Part shown: positions 53,201 to 64,000 of the stretch, piece by piece | How the letters are laid out: each line of letters starts with the position of its first letter | Numbering within the stretch: the stretch's first letter is position 1 | The notes under the pieces: model-generated | The model's input: only the letters and a program-made list of their open reading frames with translations | What the model was told of the DNA's origin: nothing | Databases searched by the model: none | Origin: Drosophila pseudoobscura | Lineage: Eukaryota; Arthropoda; Insecta; Diptera; Drosophilidae | Length of the DNA: 64,000 bases | Reading direction: 5' to 3' | NCBI RefSeq assembly: GCF_009870125.1 | Contig: NC_046680.1 | Coordinates: forward strand, 14,279,501-14,343,500 | Made by a program: the position numbers and the translations under genes

Positions 53201-56200
53201 ATTGCATATATATATATATGGGGGGTGAGGGTAGGGGGATAATATTTTAAGTAAAGGTACAAGTGGTGTGGTTGTTGGTGCTCTGTTGGTTGTTATCGGC
53301 TGAAGCAGCATCGCATAGCTCTCTCTGTAGATACACATACATATATTTATATGAGATAGTTGGCATTTAGAGAGAGAGAGTAGAGAGTAGAGAGATAGTA
53401 GTAGGTACTAATACGTATAGTATACATATACATATGTGATTAGATTGTAGACGAACAAATGCGACCGAGTCGAGTCGCTGATCGGATTTAGATTTGGTTT
53501 TTGTGTATGTTTTTTATTTACTTACAGTGGCTTCCATGCCGCACGCTCCATCTTCCTTCCTTCTTCTCCTCCTCATTCACTCTTCCTTCTCCTGCCATCT
53601 CAACATTCCTCCTTCTCCCTTCTCTTACACTTCCCTCTCCTCAAACACTGCCCCGTCAACTGTTGCACCTAAGTAAGACTTAATAATACAGATCTGATTG
53701 GTACACACTCTGGCACATACTTACTGGCATCGTACATACTTAGAGACACTAATTATCGGATTGACTTACACGTCTAGGACGTACCTGCCTGCCGGCTAGG
53801 CAGTTGGCGGCGCCCTCCCACTCCGCAGCGGGGGAGGGAGGGCACTTGGGATTACCTTTCGTGCGAGCAATGAGCAATCAAATGCGTATTCAAATGTACA
53901 GAACAAACGAAAAAGTAATGGTAACAGAGTCGCGCGTCTTCGTTTGTGAAGAGAGATGTCGGTGGAGAGGTGGGGCCTCATTCCCGGAGGAACCAGACCC
54001 CACATTCGCAACGCCCCTAGGCGCCACTTGCATGGCTGGGCGGGTGCCAATTCATCATCAACGTATAATTCTCGCTTGTTTCGTTTTTTGTTATTGTTTT
54101 TCTTGTATCGTTCGTTGGTGTTTGTGTGTGTGTGTGTATGTATGTATGTGAGTGGTGTGTGTGTGTGTGTTTGGGGGCTGTGTCTGTAGGGTGTCTGTAT
54201 GTTTTACCTGATCGAGGATGAAATTGCGACGCCGCTTCATGGCGATATCTTCTAGGGCTCCCAAGCTATTCAAGCATATCTCCAGCACCTTATCCCAACG
54301 GCCCTTGTGCACCGTCTTGCGAGAGGCGCCATCGATCTAAGCAGAACACGGAATGGATGAGAATTTGCCACCTTTTGAATGGAATCTTATTTGGGCGTTT
54401 GAGGGTTGTGGGGTGCCCTGTGAGACTTACCGTCATCTTGGCTATGATGGAATCGGGTCCAATGACCTCGTACCGCTTGTCAGCGTTATCTGCCACCTGC
54501 TTGTGGGTCCAGTGGGTTTTGCCGGCACCGGGCAGACCCACCAGAAGAATGACCTCGCACTCCTTGCGCGAACCGGCGCGTTGTGGTCCGGCAATCAGTT
54601 GCTCCACAGCCACCAGGCCAATCAGCACGTAGTCCGACAGCAGAGCGACTGTATCTCTGGGTTCGGGAACCACTTCCTCGTACTCATCATCACGCGACTG
54701 TGACTTATCCTCTTCCTTTTCCTTCGCAGTCTCCGTCTTTTCGGAGTCTTCGTCGGTCTTGATGCGCTTGTTGGGCGAGGGTCCATCGTCGTCCTCTTCA
54801 TCATTGGCGGTCGAGGATTTCTGTTCCTCTGATGGTGCCTCCTCACTTGCCTTCTCAGCGTTGGCATCGCCATTCGAAACTGCTTCTGTCTCCCCAGAGG
54901 CTTCAGTAGACGATGGCTCAGCTGTAATTAAAATGTGTTCAAAATATTTGGTTTTATTACAAGAAGAATGCATCCACTAACCTGTTTCCACAGTTTCAGT
55001 AGCTTCTGGCTTCTTTTCAACATCTTCTGTTGTGATCTCTGCCTCTGCCTCTTCCTCTGCTTCTGTCTCTACCTTTGGTGCCGGTTTTTGTTCCTCTTCA
55101 GATTTCTCTCGTTTATCAGAATCCTCCTCATCGGCCTTTTCCGAAGATGTCTTCGCATCATCATCCTTTTTCTCGACCTCATCGTCGTCGGCGGTGGCCT
55201 CGTCCAGAACCTTCCACTTCTCGCCATCGTTATCATCTTTGTCGTCGTCCTTATCCTCTTCCTTGCGATGCTTGCGGCGCTTGCGCGTTGGCCTCTCAGC
55301 GTTCACCAGCAGCTGCTCACCATCCGAGAAGTTGACCGTGTACTCGTAGCCCTTGGTCACAATATGCGGAAAGAGGGCCTCCTCCTCGCCCAGGATGCCC
55401 TTCTCGAACTCAAATGCCACCCCCAGATCCTCTCCATTGAGGGTATACTTGATGGTGCACGGCTCGCTCTCCAGATCCAGATAGCATCCAATGACGTCGT
55501 CCAGCTGGTAGGGCTTGCCATAGTCTACGAACTCACCCTCATTGGCCTTGCGTCCGGTCTCGCAGTAGCCAAAGGAATGTTCGGCTTCGCCTAAGAGCAG
55601 CGAAGTCGTCGACTTCGAGAAGCCAACGCGAAAGCCGCGCACATACGGCTCATCCCGGAAATGATGCGAATTTTCCGGCTGCGATTCCTCAGCGAGGCGC
55701 ACCTCAAAGCAGACCTTACCATCGCGCACTCCGTAGTTGGCGCGAGCTCCAGACCAAATCAGGGAATAAATCTCAGATGTCAGGGGCTTGGCCGAAGCAA
55801 ATGTGGTCGGATCGATGCGAAGATGCAAATCGGAGTCCACTAAAAGAGAGATATAATGACTGTACCCGGCCCGGCATTCTTCTCACTACTCAATTAGCAT
55901 GTAAAATACTTACGCCAGCTTAATCCCACTTTATTCTCCTCGATCGTGGGCTCATCCTCTGGCACCGTGCGCTCCTCGGCAGCTGGCTTGGGCTCGCGCT
56001 TCTCTCCGCCGCTGTTGCGATGCTTGGGCGAGCGGGAGCCACTGCGGGATCGCGACCGACTGTGCGAGCGTTTGCGACGCTCATGAGGCTGGTCCTCAGA
56101 CTTTTCCTGTTCTTCTTCCGCCTTGGGGGCAGCAGGCGTCTCCTCCTCATCGACGTCCATTTTCTGGCTGTCGCCGTTTGTTGCCGGCTCAGCCTTCTCA

Positions 56201-57038
56201 GCTGGGACCTCTGCAGCCTCCTCTGAGACAGCCTGCTCTGCTTGGAGCGGCTGCTGAGCATCGTTGCCATTGTCTTCGGCCTGTTCCATCGGCTCGTCTG
56301 CTTCTTGGCCTATTACGGTAGTGGCTTCATCGGCTTCCTCTGTCTCTGGCTCGTCGTTTTCCTCAGGTTCTCTGGCTTGTGGCTTCTCCTCATCATTGGC
56401 AGCTTCGGACTCGACTGTGTCCTCTGCCTCCGGCTCTGCTGAATCGGCCTCCGCCTCGATATCCGACTCTGATTGCGGCTTCTCGACGGCTGCGGCTGGT
56501 TCTCCTGCCTGGTCTTCCTCTTCCAGGGTCTCGAGCTCTGGCTCTGTGGCGACGGGTGCAGCTGCAACGGGAGAGGGAGAGCGGGACATTGAGCGCGTGC
56601 GACGCTGACGTCGGCTTGGTGTGACTGGTGCGCCATCTGGTGGCGGTAGCGAAAATGTGGCAGCGATGCAAAAGTGACAATTCAAAATGGAAATGGAAAT
56701 GGAAATGAAAATGCAATGTAAGATTCGTGCATTATATAAGGAAAACTTACAACAACACAAATTCACGCTGAGCCACAGGCACTCACACTAACAAAAGCAA
56801 GAATATAACGCGGCAAGCCACTCACTCACACTTGCGCACAGACACAGAGGCACAGGCACAGACCAGACACACAATGCATACACACAAATTTACCTCCGTC
56901 GCCGGCTCCGCCACCTTCGACATGTGCCCGGAGGCGCTCAATGAGCACGGCTTTGACTCCTTTGGTGTCCAGACCGCGCGTTTGTAGCTCGTTCCGCAAG
57001 TCCACCACCTTCATTTTATCCAGCTTAGCCACATCCAT
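50297..57038 (-). CDS. CG30122: hnRNP U homologue (SAP-SPRY-kinase-like-RGG)
   Basis: Nuclear RNA- and chromatin-binding protein. The minus-strand exons are 57038-56894, 56636-55914, 55839-54982, 54921-54431, 54336-54208, 52759-52588, 51846-50912, 50852-50687, 50618-50539 and 50461-50297, giving 1287 residues, closed in frame. The SAP domain is at residues ~5-40 (LDKMKVVDLRNELQTRGLDTKG). A long acidic and Arg-Ser region follows. SPRY begins near residue 290 (DLHLRIDPTTFASAKPL), then comes a second acidic stretch. The P-loop GLPGAGKT is at ~704-711, with the hnRNP U kinase-like region after it (HKGRWDKVLEICLNSL, KRRRNFILDQTNAYASAQRRKM). The C terminus is Gly/Arg-rich and then Gln-rich, ending with Trp-Gln repeats as in human hnRNP U. 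The extra acidic block between SPRY and P-loop is longer than in the human protein as I recall it. The symbol is from memory of the fly orthologue. Confidence 0.88.
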
Positions 57039-58672
57039 TTTTACGCTTCCGTTTTGGATTGGCGGCAGAAACACACACACACTCGCGTGCACCAACACCA
57101 ACACACCGACGGGGGCTGATGATGCGAAAAAATAAGGAAAAAATGCGAAAGAAAATGAAACGCGCTGTCGTTCAATGGGCGCACGCGGTTAAAATTTCTC
57201 CAGATTGAAGTAGTCTTTTTCCTTGCACTCGTGCACACTAAATTAACTCTACAATTCAGATTTACATTCGCATTAATTGCGAATAAATAAATGGCCTAAA
57301 AATCCGAACGCGTTGAAATGAAGTTGGCTGCGATCAGTGTGTCCGACCCTCAGAAATATACCAAAATATACCGCCTCATTTTAAGAATATACCGTAAATA
57401 TACTGAGGAATTCAAGTTATATTATTCATATTCCTCGTTTTTGAGATTCCGTCGAATATTACTAGCTATCTAGATCTCTCAGCCCTGCACACATAGTTTT
57501 ATCCGATTAATGAATCTATTTTATACTTGACTGGCTTGCTTTAAATACTTGATTTGTTTCTCTGCTACGGCGATTTCTTTGATTGTTTTTGCCTTAATTT
57601 TGGTGCCTCAACAACAATATAGCATCTCGTATATCGATAAGAAGTCGAACTTAACCCACTTAACCTCCCTCTATTCAAACCGTTGAATGACATGAGGTGA
57701 ATGTCGGCATATATTACAGATTGTAAATTCTTTTTGTAGATCCATGTCATATTTCCTCTGAAATGCGATATCTGAACGATATGTTTCACCTGAACTGTGC
57801 AAAAATGATTCAATTTTCATTATCTTCTGTTGAATATTAAAATACCCCCTTTGTCTGCAATGGGTTAATCCGTCTCCGTCAAGGATTGGAAACTATATTC
57901 CCCAATTTTGATATTCGGTGGAATATTACAATCTAGATAGATATCTTTCCTAAAAAAGGGTTTTAGCAAAGTATCGTTGAAATACCTTTAAAAAAGGGTC
58001 TGAGTAGTTTCTGCATTAATTCGAGCCTGGAATTTCCGCAATTCTATATCAGTACTGTACTTATCGCTTTTCCGTTTCACTAGGGTTTCCATTTTCCATT
58101 TCTCGTTTTTAACTTTCTGTCGCAGTGTCAGATTAATTAAAAGTCCAGTGAACGGACAAGCGACGCTCCCCCCACCAAAAAGAGTACACACATCATCGAA
58201 TAGATGATTGATATATTTATTATTTAGTTTACTAGTTTTTTGGCTGTTCTTTTGGACGATCTTGCTGATCGGTAGCACACCGAACGAGGAGCTTTCAGTA
58301 GCCGCTTTGCGTTCATTTACAAAGAAGGGGTAGCCGTCGCAACAGCTCTTTATTTATCTTTTAATTCGGACTTTTGGCATCGCTGCACAATGTTACGTCC
58401 GAGATGCATATTAGATATTACAGTTCTGTGTTATATTTGAATTGAAATCATAGCGGCTAGCAGTTACTGAAATCCAATAATATCTTTATTTCATTCTTAA
58501 CGTAATAAAGCGAACACTTTCAATACATCTATTAAGAAAACAACAAATAACAAATTTAAGTGAAAAAGCAAACCAAACATACGCTGGCTGCTTTGGTCTT
58601 TGGTCGCAAGAAGGGCATCATCATCGTTATCATCTTCAAACAATGCCCATCATCATCTTCGGCATACTTTTA
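57039..58672. other. Intergenic region between hnRNP U and stargazin-like genes
   Basis: About 1.6 kb without a coding signal. A DRE-like TATCGATA core lies at about 57632-57639. Repeated AATATACC motifs occur at 57355-57405. AATAAA on the minus strand at 58490-58485 is the likely poly(A) signal of the stargazin-like gene. Confidence 0.5.
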
Positions 58673-60275
58673 TTATCTGCCCATTATTGTTGGCTCGTCC
58701 GCCATGGCCACCTCGTCATTGGGCGCCTTGGCACCCTTCTTCTTGCCAGAATACCACAGGAACATTAGACCGCAGAAAATGTTATCCACAAATGTGAACC
58801 AGGCCAAGTAGACGCCATATCCATACCTGCGATGAGGGAGCTTTATTAGCGACAAAAAACCCACAAAAACGCACATGCCACTCGGTTCTCGTGGATACTC
58901 ACGTTAACTCCGCACCATCCGGATATGCATAGAACAGGTGGTCCTTTGTGTAGTCAATGGATGAGAAAAGAACCTGGATAACAACCAGAGCTGTGGACGC
59001 AGCCACCAGGTGAATGCCGCCGGCCAGCCGCTTGAACATGTATCGAGGATTCATGAACGTATAGAAGGAGAAGACGGCGCCCAGGCTCATTACGAACAGT
59101 GTGATGCAGGCAAACGATGCCTGCGTTCGGATGTAGTCTGAAAGGAAATACCAACCCACTGCCAATTACGGACTGTCAAAACCCACAGTTGAGGAGAAGA
59201 CCTACCCATCACCTCGTCGTCGAAGCCGGGCTCGTTTCGCAGTGTGTTGGAGTTGGGGAACATGTCGATATATTTGCAGCGCTCTGTACGAGAAACGATT
59301 TGGTTTGGTGATTAGTTAATCGACATCCTATCCCCCCCATTGATTTCACTCACGGTTGGGTATGTAACTGTAGAAGGCTGTGTGCCCGCCCCTTTTTGGC
59401 GGTAGCGGCGGCACCAGTATCAGGATCACACGCTCATCATTAAGTACAAAGGCGGGTATGTTGATATCGCGAATGTAGGTGGCCAGGAGACGAACGACCA
59501 GCGGGTAGTTTGTCCAGTTGCTGAATATAGCTTCCTGGGCCACCTCCGGTATCACATAGTAGGACCACGTGTTGTTGTACTTGACACGCTGCAGGGCGGA
59601 GCCAAAGGTCTTCCGCGCTATGATGCCATTGACGTCCAAGGGATCGATGGGTATGGGCTTGATGGCTGTCGCATTAAACTGGCGCTGGTTCTCCTCTGTG
59701 GACATGACCAGCTTGCGGAAGGCATTGCGAAACGTCTGAAAATCCTCCTCTTCACCACGTGCCCAATGCGCGAACATGCGACGACGGGCCGACTCCGTGA
59801 AGCTATCCGTCTCGTTCAGTTTTTCCTCTGCAAAGTGCTTAACGAAGTCCATGTGTGAGAGGTTGCGCTTGGCATCGTTGATGTTCGTCTGGGATGTGTA
59901 TGACATCGAGCTGAAGTTTCGGACAACCTGCGCATTGGTCAAGGCATTAGGCACGATTGTGTTCCGACAATGCCGCCACAGTCCCGAGTGCGAGGACATG
60001 AAGAAGCGTCTGGACTCCGGTATGAAGATGCCTGAATAGAGCACAAGGCTTTGAAGCATGGCATGATGGAATCGCTGTCAGTACTTTAACGCACCTGTTC
60101 CGCCAGATATAATGATCCAGTGATCTGTTGATATGGCCACAATCCAGATTATCAGAGAGATGACCATCAGCATACTGCATCCCAGCAGAAGACGGCGCTG
60201 AAACATGTAAGCCTCCATCAGCGGACGGCGGGCCTCGTCCCGACCAATTGTCGATGTGGACACGTCGCGCTTCAT
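58673..60275 (-). CDS. stg1: Stargazin-like (CACNG/TARP, claudin-fold) membrane protein
   Basis: Four-pass protein of the claudin/stargazin superfamily; vertebrate members are AMPA-receptor auxiliary (TARP) or calcium-channel gamma subunits. The minus-strand exons are 60275-60095, 60031-59354, 59283-59206, 59137-58903 and 58826-58673, giving 441 residues. TM1 is near residues 30-50. The claudin signature HSGLWRHC at ~75-82 closely matches stargazin [18 protein letters not shown] at ~288 matches stargazin CKQIDHFPE. TM2 to TM4 follow, with [12 protein letters not shown] opposite SYGWSFYFGALSF. About 200 extra residues separate the two extracellular motifs, with several NxS/T sites, which is unusual. 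The C terminus is short and has no clear PDZ ligand. The symbol follows the known Drosophila stargazin-like gene and is less sure than the family. Confidence 0.8.
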
Positions 60276-63200
60276 TTTGTGGCTGATTCAGACAAAGACC
60301 CAGGCACACACGGTCACGCTCACGCTCCCGTCGTTATGGCCCCGACAACTGGGACTGTTTGTCGCACTCCGGACGATGGCAACGGGTAATCCACACGCAC
60401 ATGGAACAGGGCACGTTCCTGGGGAGTAAGAGGGGTGGGCATTGTTGGTTGAATGGCTTTTTTTAGTAACTTAACTAACTCTCAAATCGTCCTCCCTCTA
60501 GGCAAATGAAGTCACTCGAAATGTGCGGAACATGTGTGGGACATCAGCGACGTCACTTTTGAGCAGGTGTTTCCTTTGGCATAGCATCCCCATACCCATA
60601 CCCATCCCATCACAGATGTCTCTAATTTAAACAATATTTTTATATTTTTACTAAATATATTTGTGCGTACACTTTATGGACGCGCAGAGCATTCACATCG
60701 TTCGTCCGGTGTGTGCACGAACGTGAACGCAATTACGCTCTTTTCGAGAATTTATTCATAAATATTTATTTATTTATTTTACATGTTGTTGCTGCGACAA
60801 CGCAACCAGAAATTCCCATTCGAAAACCGTTTTTATTTCAGTTTTGGCTTCGACTCGGACAGAAATTAGGTAAATTAGAGAAGGAGACGTACGTTCAAAG
60901 CACTCACAAAATATATGACAAAATATGCACGATTATTTGAATTCTTTTTTCAAAATTGTTGCGCTTCCCTGCAAATATATTTTGCGAGAATTAGGTGCGG
61001 CGACATGAGTGGGCGGCGGGCGGCGGGCGAATTGCTCGTTAAGAGTGGGCGCGGGGGGACTGGGGAGTGCGTGCACAAGTGCCGTATACTTGGCTCTGGT
61101 CTGACATCTAAATATATTATTTTTACTCTATTCCGTCTTTGTTTGAAACAATAAATGGGGCGGCTGCCTAGCCAGCAAAAGTGTCATCTTCAATTCTCGG
61201 GAAAACCCAAAGGGGATCGGATCTCAGTATAATCGATGCTGATGGAGGCAGCGCCGACAGGTAAGCATACTCATAAGGAGTACATTCCTACATCTACATC
61301 TCGGGAAGATCTCTTTCTCTTCTCCAACTTCTCCACTTCCGCGATCTATTCTTGGATTCGTGCACCAGCCGCTGCAGATGCATTTGCCTCCGCGCTGCGG
61401 AGAGTTGGAGTGGAGGGAGTTGTTGCATTTGCGTCACGATTCGGCTGCGGCAGATGAAGTGCGTCATTTTGGGGAAAAGAAACGATTCTGCTACAAACTC
61501 TTGTGCTAGTTTTTCTGTGGCTGTCTTAGCCAGAGGGTTTTCGAAAGTTGGCCAGATATTTGTAGACTATAGACAAAGATGTCAATTTTTGATGAGAAGC
61601 AGTTGCAGTTCAAGCGTTTGAATGAAACTTGGCACAAGGATGATCTTCGGACCTTCTGATTCTCGTAATATATCCAAATCGGATTCTTATTCATGGGTAA
61701 TTACTCGTATTGCATTATATAATTTCAGATTCTTTTAGATTTCAATAAGCGTATAATGATGGAAATCTCGATATTCCCGATAAGAATATATAATAATATA
61801 AGATAATGTTCACGGTTTTTTTTTGCACGGCACAGTATTTTAGTTTACGCATTTGATGCTTCGCTGCGTTGCCTTTTGTTTGAAACAAATTTGTCTTGAA
61901 CATGCCGTTATTTTTAGCTGATATGTACAGTTATCAAGCTGTGTCTTCTGCATATACATATATATATGGTCCATAGATATAAACAGATATGTATGTACAT
62001 ATATGTGAATTCCTGGCTGACAATATGGTTGAAACGTCGTTTATTCAAATCATCTCATTGTCATGTCATTTTTGGGCGCGCATATTGACATATTTGACAG
62101 GGGGAAATTCTATATATTTTATTTTTTTTTTTAAACACACTTGCTCCTGGTTGTCGGTGGCGCACACACATCCAAAGAGACAGAGAAATGAATTTTTCGG
62201 CCGACTATTTATTTGTTTTGTGATTCCGTTCTTATTTGTTGTCGGCCATTGTATTTTTGGTATGTGCCATGCCACGCCACGCCATGCCACACCATGCCAC
62301 GCCGTCTATCGTAAGACGTCGAATTCTTTGCTTCACCTCGGGTAAAAAGAAGCCCGAATTTGAATTTTTAGTATATCCAATTAATACCTCGCAAAAATAA
62401 TGCCTCTGCCCGGCCTCCCACACTGCCTCCCGGACCTCGGTCACAACTGATCCCGGCTGTCATTCCCCTTGATTTATCGTTATATAAGAGCGATTCGCGC
62501 TAGAGGTATGTATGTACATATGTCTGCAGTGTTTACTCGTACCATTAAGGCTGCAACGCTGCAACAGTGATCTCTGATCCAAGTCAATTGTTTGGGGATG
62601 ACTTTTATGGGCTCCGGCCGCAGTTGTGTTGATTTGATTTTACGAGGAACGCAACCGCTGCTCTTCGCTTCTCCTGCCCAGGCGCAAACGCCTTAATGTC
62701 TAAAATAAAATTTTGCTAATTCCTCAACTAAAAACCGAGACGAAGCATGCGATAACAACAGAAATAAATAAATATACTACACAAAAACCGAACAAATTCT
62801 GTCGAAAAACTCGGAACAATCAAAGAGCGCGAACGGCGAACGGTGGACGTGGTTGAGGACCAAGCGATCGCGGCGATTCCGTCGTTGACTCCCGTCTGCT
62901 GCTGGCCAATGCAGAGCACAGACTGACTGGCTGCTGGGAGGAGGGACCACTACCGCTGCTGCCACTGCCTCTGGCAGTGCTAGTGCTAGTGCCTGCGCCT
63001 GTGCCAGTGGTTGGTATCGAGTCGTAGCCGTAGTTGCCAGCCAGCGCGAGTGTGGGGTTGCTGTTGCTCCATTGTTTCTTGGCCCTGCAGAGCAACATAA
63101 ACATAAACTCATGGCGTTGGCAGCGCGTGTTCCACATATACAGATTTACGCATAGGAATGGGAATGAGAATAGGGGCGTCGCACACAACCCATCCCATGC

Positions 63201-63671
63201 TGCCACCTGCAGAAGTCGCCAAAAGAAGCGCTCGACGACGTCATCGTTTCTTAATTGCCCCATAAACCGAACTCAACTCAACTCAGTGTAGCAATGTGTG
63301 CATAAATTTAGAAATTGATGAATTTAGGCATCTCTTTTTTAATGGTGCACAGAGCATGGTACATGGGCAGCTATTTTTATATCCGCTCTGGCTGTAAAAA
63401 CGCTCGCGGATGCTTGCTCGAATGTCCGTTCGCGATTCCCCCGGTCGCCGCTCGCGCCCTGCGATGCCATTAAACGGTGACAACGAGTTTATGAATGTTG
63501 TTAGATCTTTTGGCATACCATTAGCGCATCGTTCAGCGCAAGGGGGAGCGGCTGTCAGGCGGATGACGTCGTGCGAAAGACAGCTAACCACTTGTTGGCC
63601 AGCAAGTGGTCGTGGCTCGCTTCGCGATGTTCTGTGTGTGTATCTCTCTGTGTTTGCGTGCTGGTATTCGG
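60276..63671. other. Upstream region of the stargazin-like gene, with possible leader exons
   Basis: About 3.4 kb. An acceptor CAG on the minus strand just before 60415 suggests that the leader is spliced from further upstream. On the minus strand a TATAAAAA box lies at 63381-63374, followed by a 147-codon frame at 63263-62820. The rest is AT-rich with short repeats, including a CCATG/CCACG tandem at about 62262-62306. Confidence 0.4.
63374..63381 (-). promoter_or_regulatory. TATA-box-like element on the minus strand
   Basis: TATAAAAA on the minus strand inside a GC-richer stretch, with no coding exon across it. It may drive the leader of the stargazin-like gene, about 3 kb downstream. Inference from sequence alone. 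Confidence 0.35.
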
Positions 63672-64000
63672 TTATTGGCTTCTGTCCGTGATGCGCAACG
63701 CGCCCATATCCAGATTGAGTTCGCTGAGGAGGTCATTGGGGGCCGAGCCCTGCATGGTCAGACCGGCGACAATCTGCTGAGCCTCTGGGCAGTTTATGCA
63801 GGCATTGCGTATAGCCAGAATGCTCCATTCGCGCATTACTAAACGAAAAGATTGAAACGTTAAGATGTGGTGGCTGAAAGAATAGACGATTGACTTACAA
63901 GGATTACGGGCATCCATCACAGTGCACTCGAGCAGAGTTGGCAGCAGTTGTGTGTCAATGCAGTAGCCCTTGTTCTGCTTGTTCTCGTACAACAAATTGG
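63672..64000 (-). CDS. Ataxin-10-like protein, last two exons, cut by the right edge
   Basis: Armadillo-type repeat protein related to ataxin-10. The visible minus-strand exons are 64000-63899 (partial) and 63838-63672. The junction restores NPLMREWSILAIRNACINCPEAQQIV, matching the ataxin-10 C-terminal signature NPFLREWAIFAIRNL. The piece before it (LLPTLLECTVMDARNP) matches the same helical repeat. The protein ends with a short tail, LNLDMGALRITDRSQ. The rest of the gene lies beyond the window, so length and start cannot be judged. Vertebrate ataxin-10 has roles in neuron survival and cytokinesis; the role in flies is not shown here. Confidence 0.75.
   Translation of the reverse strand, partial: NLLYENKQNKGYCIDTQLLPTLLECTVMDARNPCKSIVYSFSHHILTFQSFRLVMREWSILAIRNACINCPEAQQIVAGLTMQGSAPNDLLSELNLDMGALRITDRSQ

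Overview
The window is nuclear DNA from a fly of the genus Drosophila. The genes have many short introns (about 50-80 nt) with GT-AG ends, glutamine-rich coding runs (CAG/CAA) and GC-rich third codon positions. The proteins read as clear orthologues of genes I know from cytological region 49F-50A of D. melanogaster 2R (Muller element C): latheo, valyl-tRNA synthetase, Kdm4B, FLASH, Spt-I and AGBE. A dispersed repeat in an AGBE intron hints at the obscura group; this is an inference only.

Layout, left to right. The 3' part of a transferrin gene (+, Tsf3-like) is followed by the intraflagellar-transport dynein intermediate chain DYNC2I1/WDR60 (+), FLASH (-), a seven-membrane-span BAX-inhibitor-like protein (+), the Orc3 subunit latheo (+) and cytosolic valyl-tRNA synthetase (-). 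Then comes a divergent promoter region, a 9.3 kb leader intron full of simple repeats, and the histone demethylase Kdm4B (+). Downstream of Kdm4B on the same strand are two large glutamine-rich exons. One has two C2H2 zinc fingers; the other is acidic. Each can be joined in frame to the last Kdm4B exon by a phase-1 splice, so they may be alternative 3' exons of the same locus or separate genes.

From 40.4 kb to 60.3 kb every gene is on the minus strand: a decayed DUF1091 copy, two intact DUF1091 genes, AGBE (glycogen branching enzyme), Spt-I (serine palmitoyltransferase subunit 1), an hnRNP U homologue (SAP-SPRY-kinase-RGG) and a stargazin-like claudin-fold protein with a very long extracellular loop. 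The window ends inside the last exons of an ataxin-10-like gene (-).

There is no operon logic: this is a gene-dense euchromatic block of mostly housekeeping genes. I rebuilt exon boundaries by hand from splice sites, reading phase and protein continuity. Every multi-exon coding sequence listed closes in frame, but none has been checked against transcripts. I saw no rRNA, tRNA, CRISPR array or retroviral element. The points most worth a second look are the possible Kdm4B-zinc-finger fusion, the DUF1091 tandem duplication with a collapsed third copy, the expanded stargazin loop, and a possible alternative first exon of valyl-tRNA synthetase.
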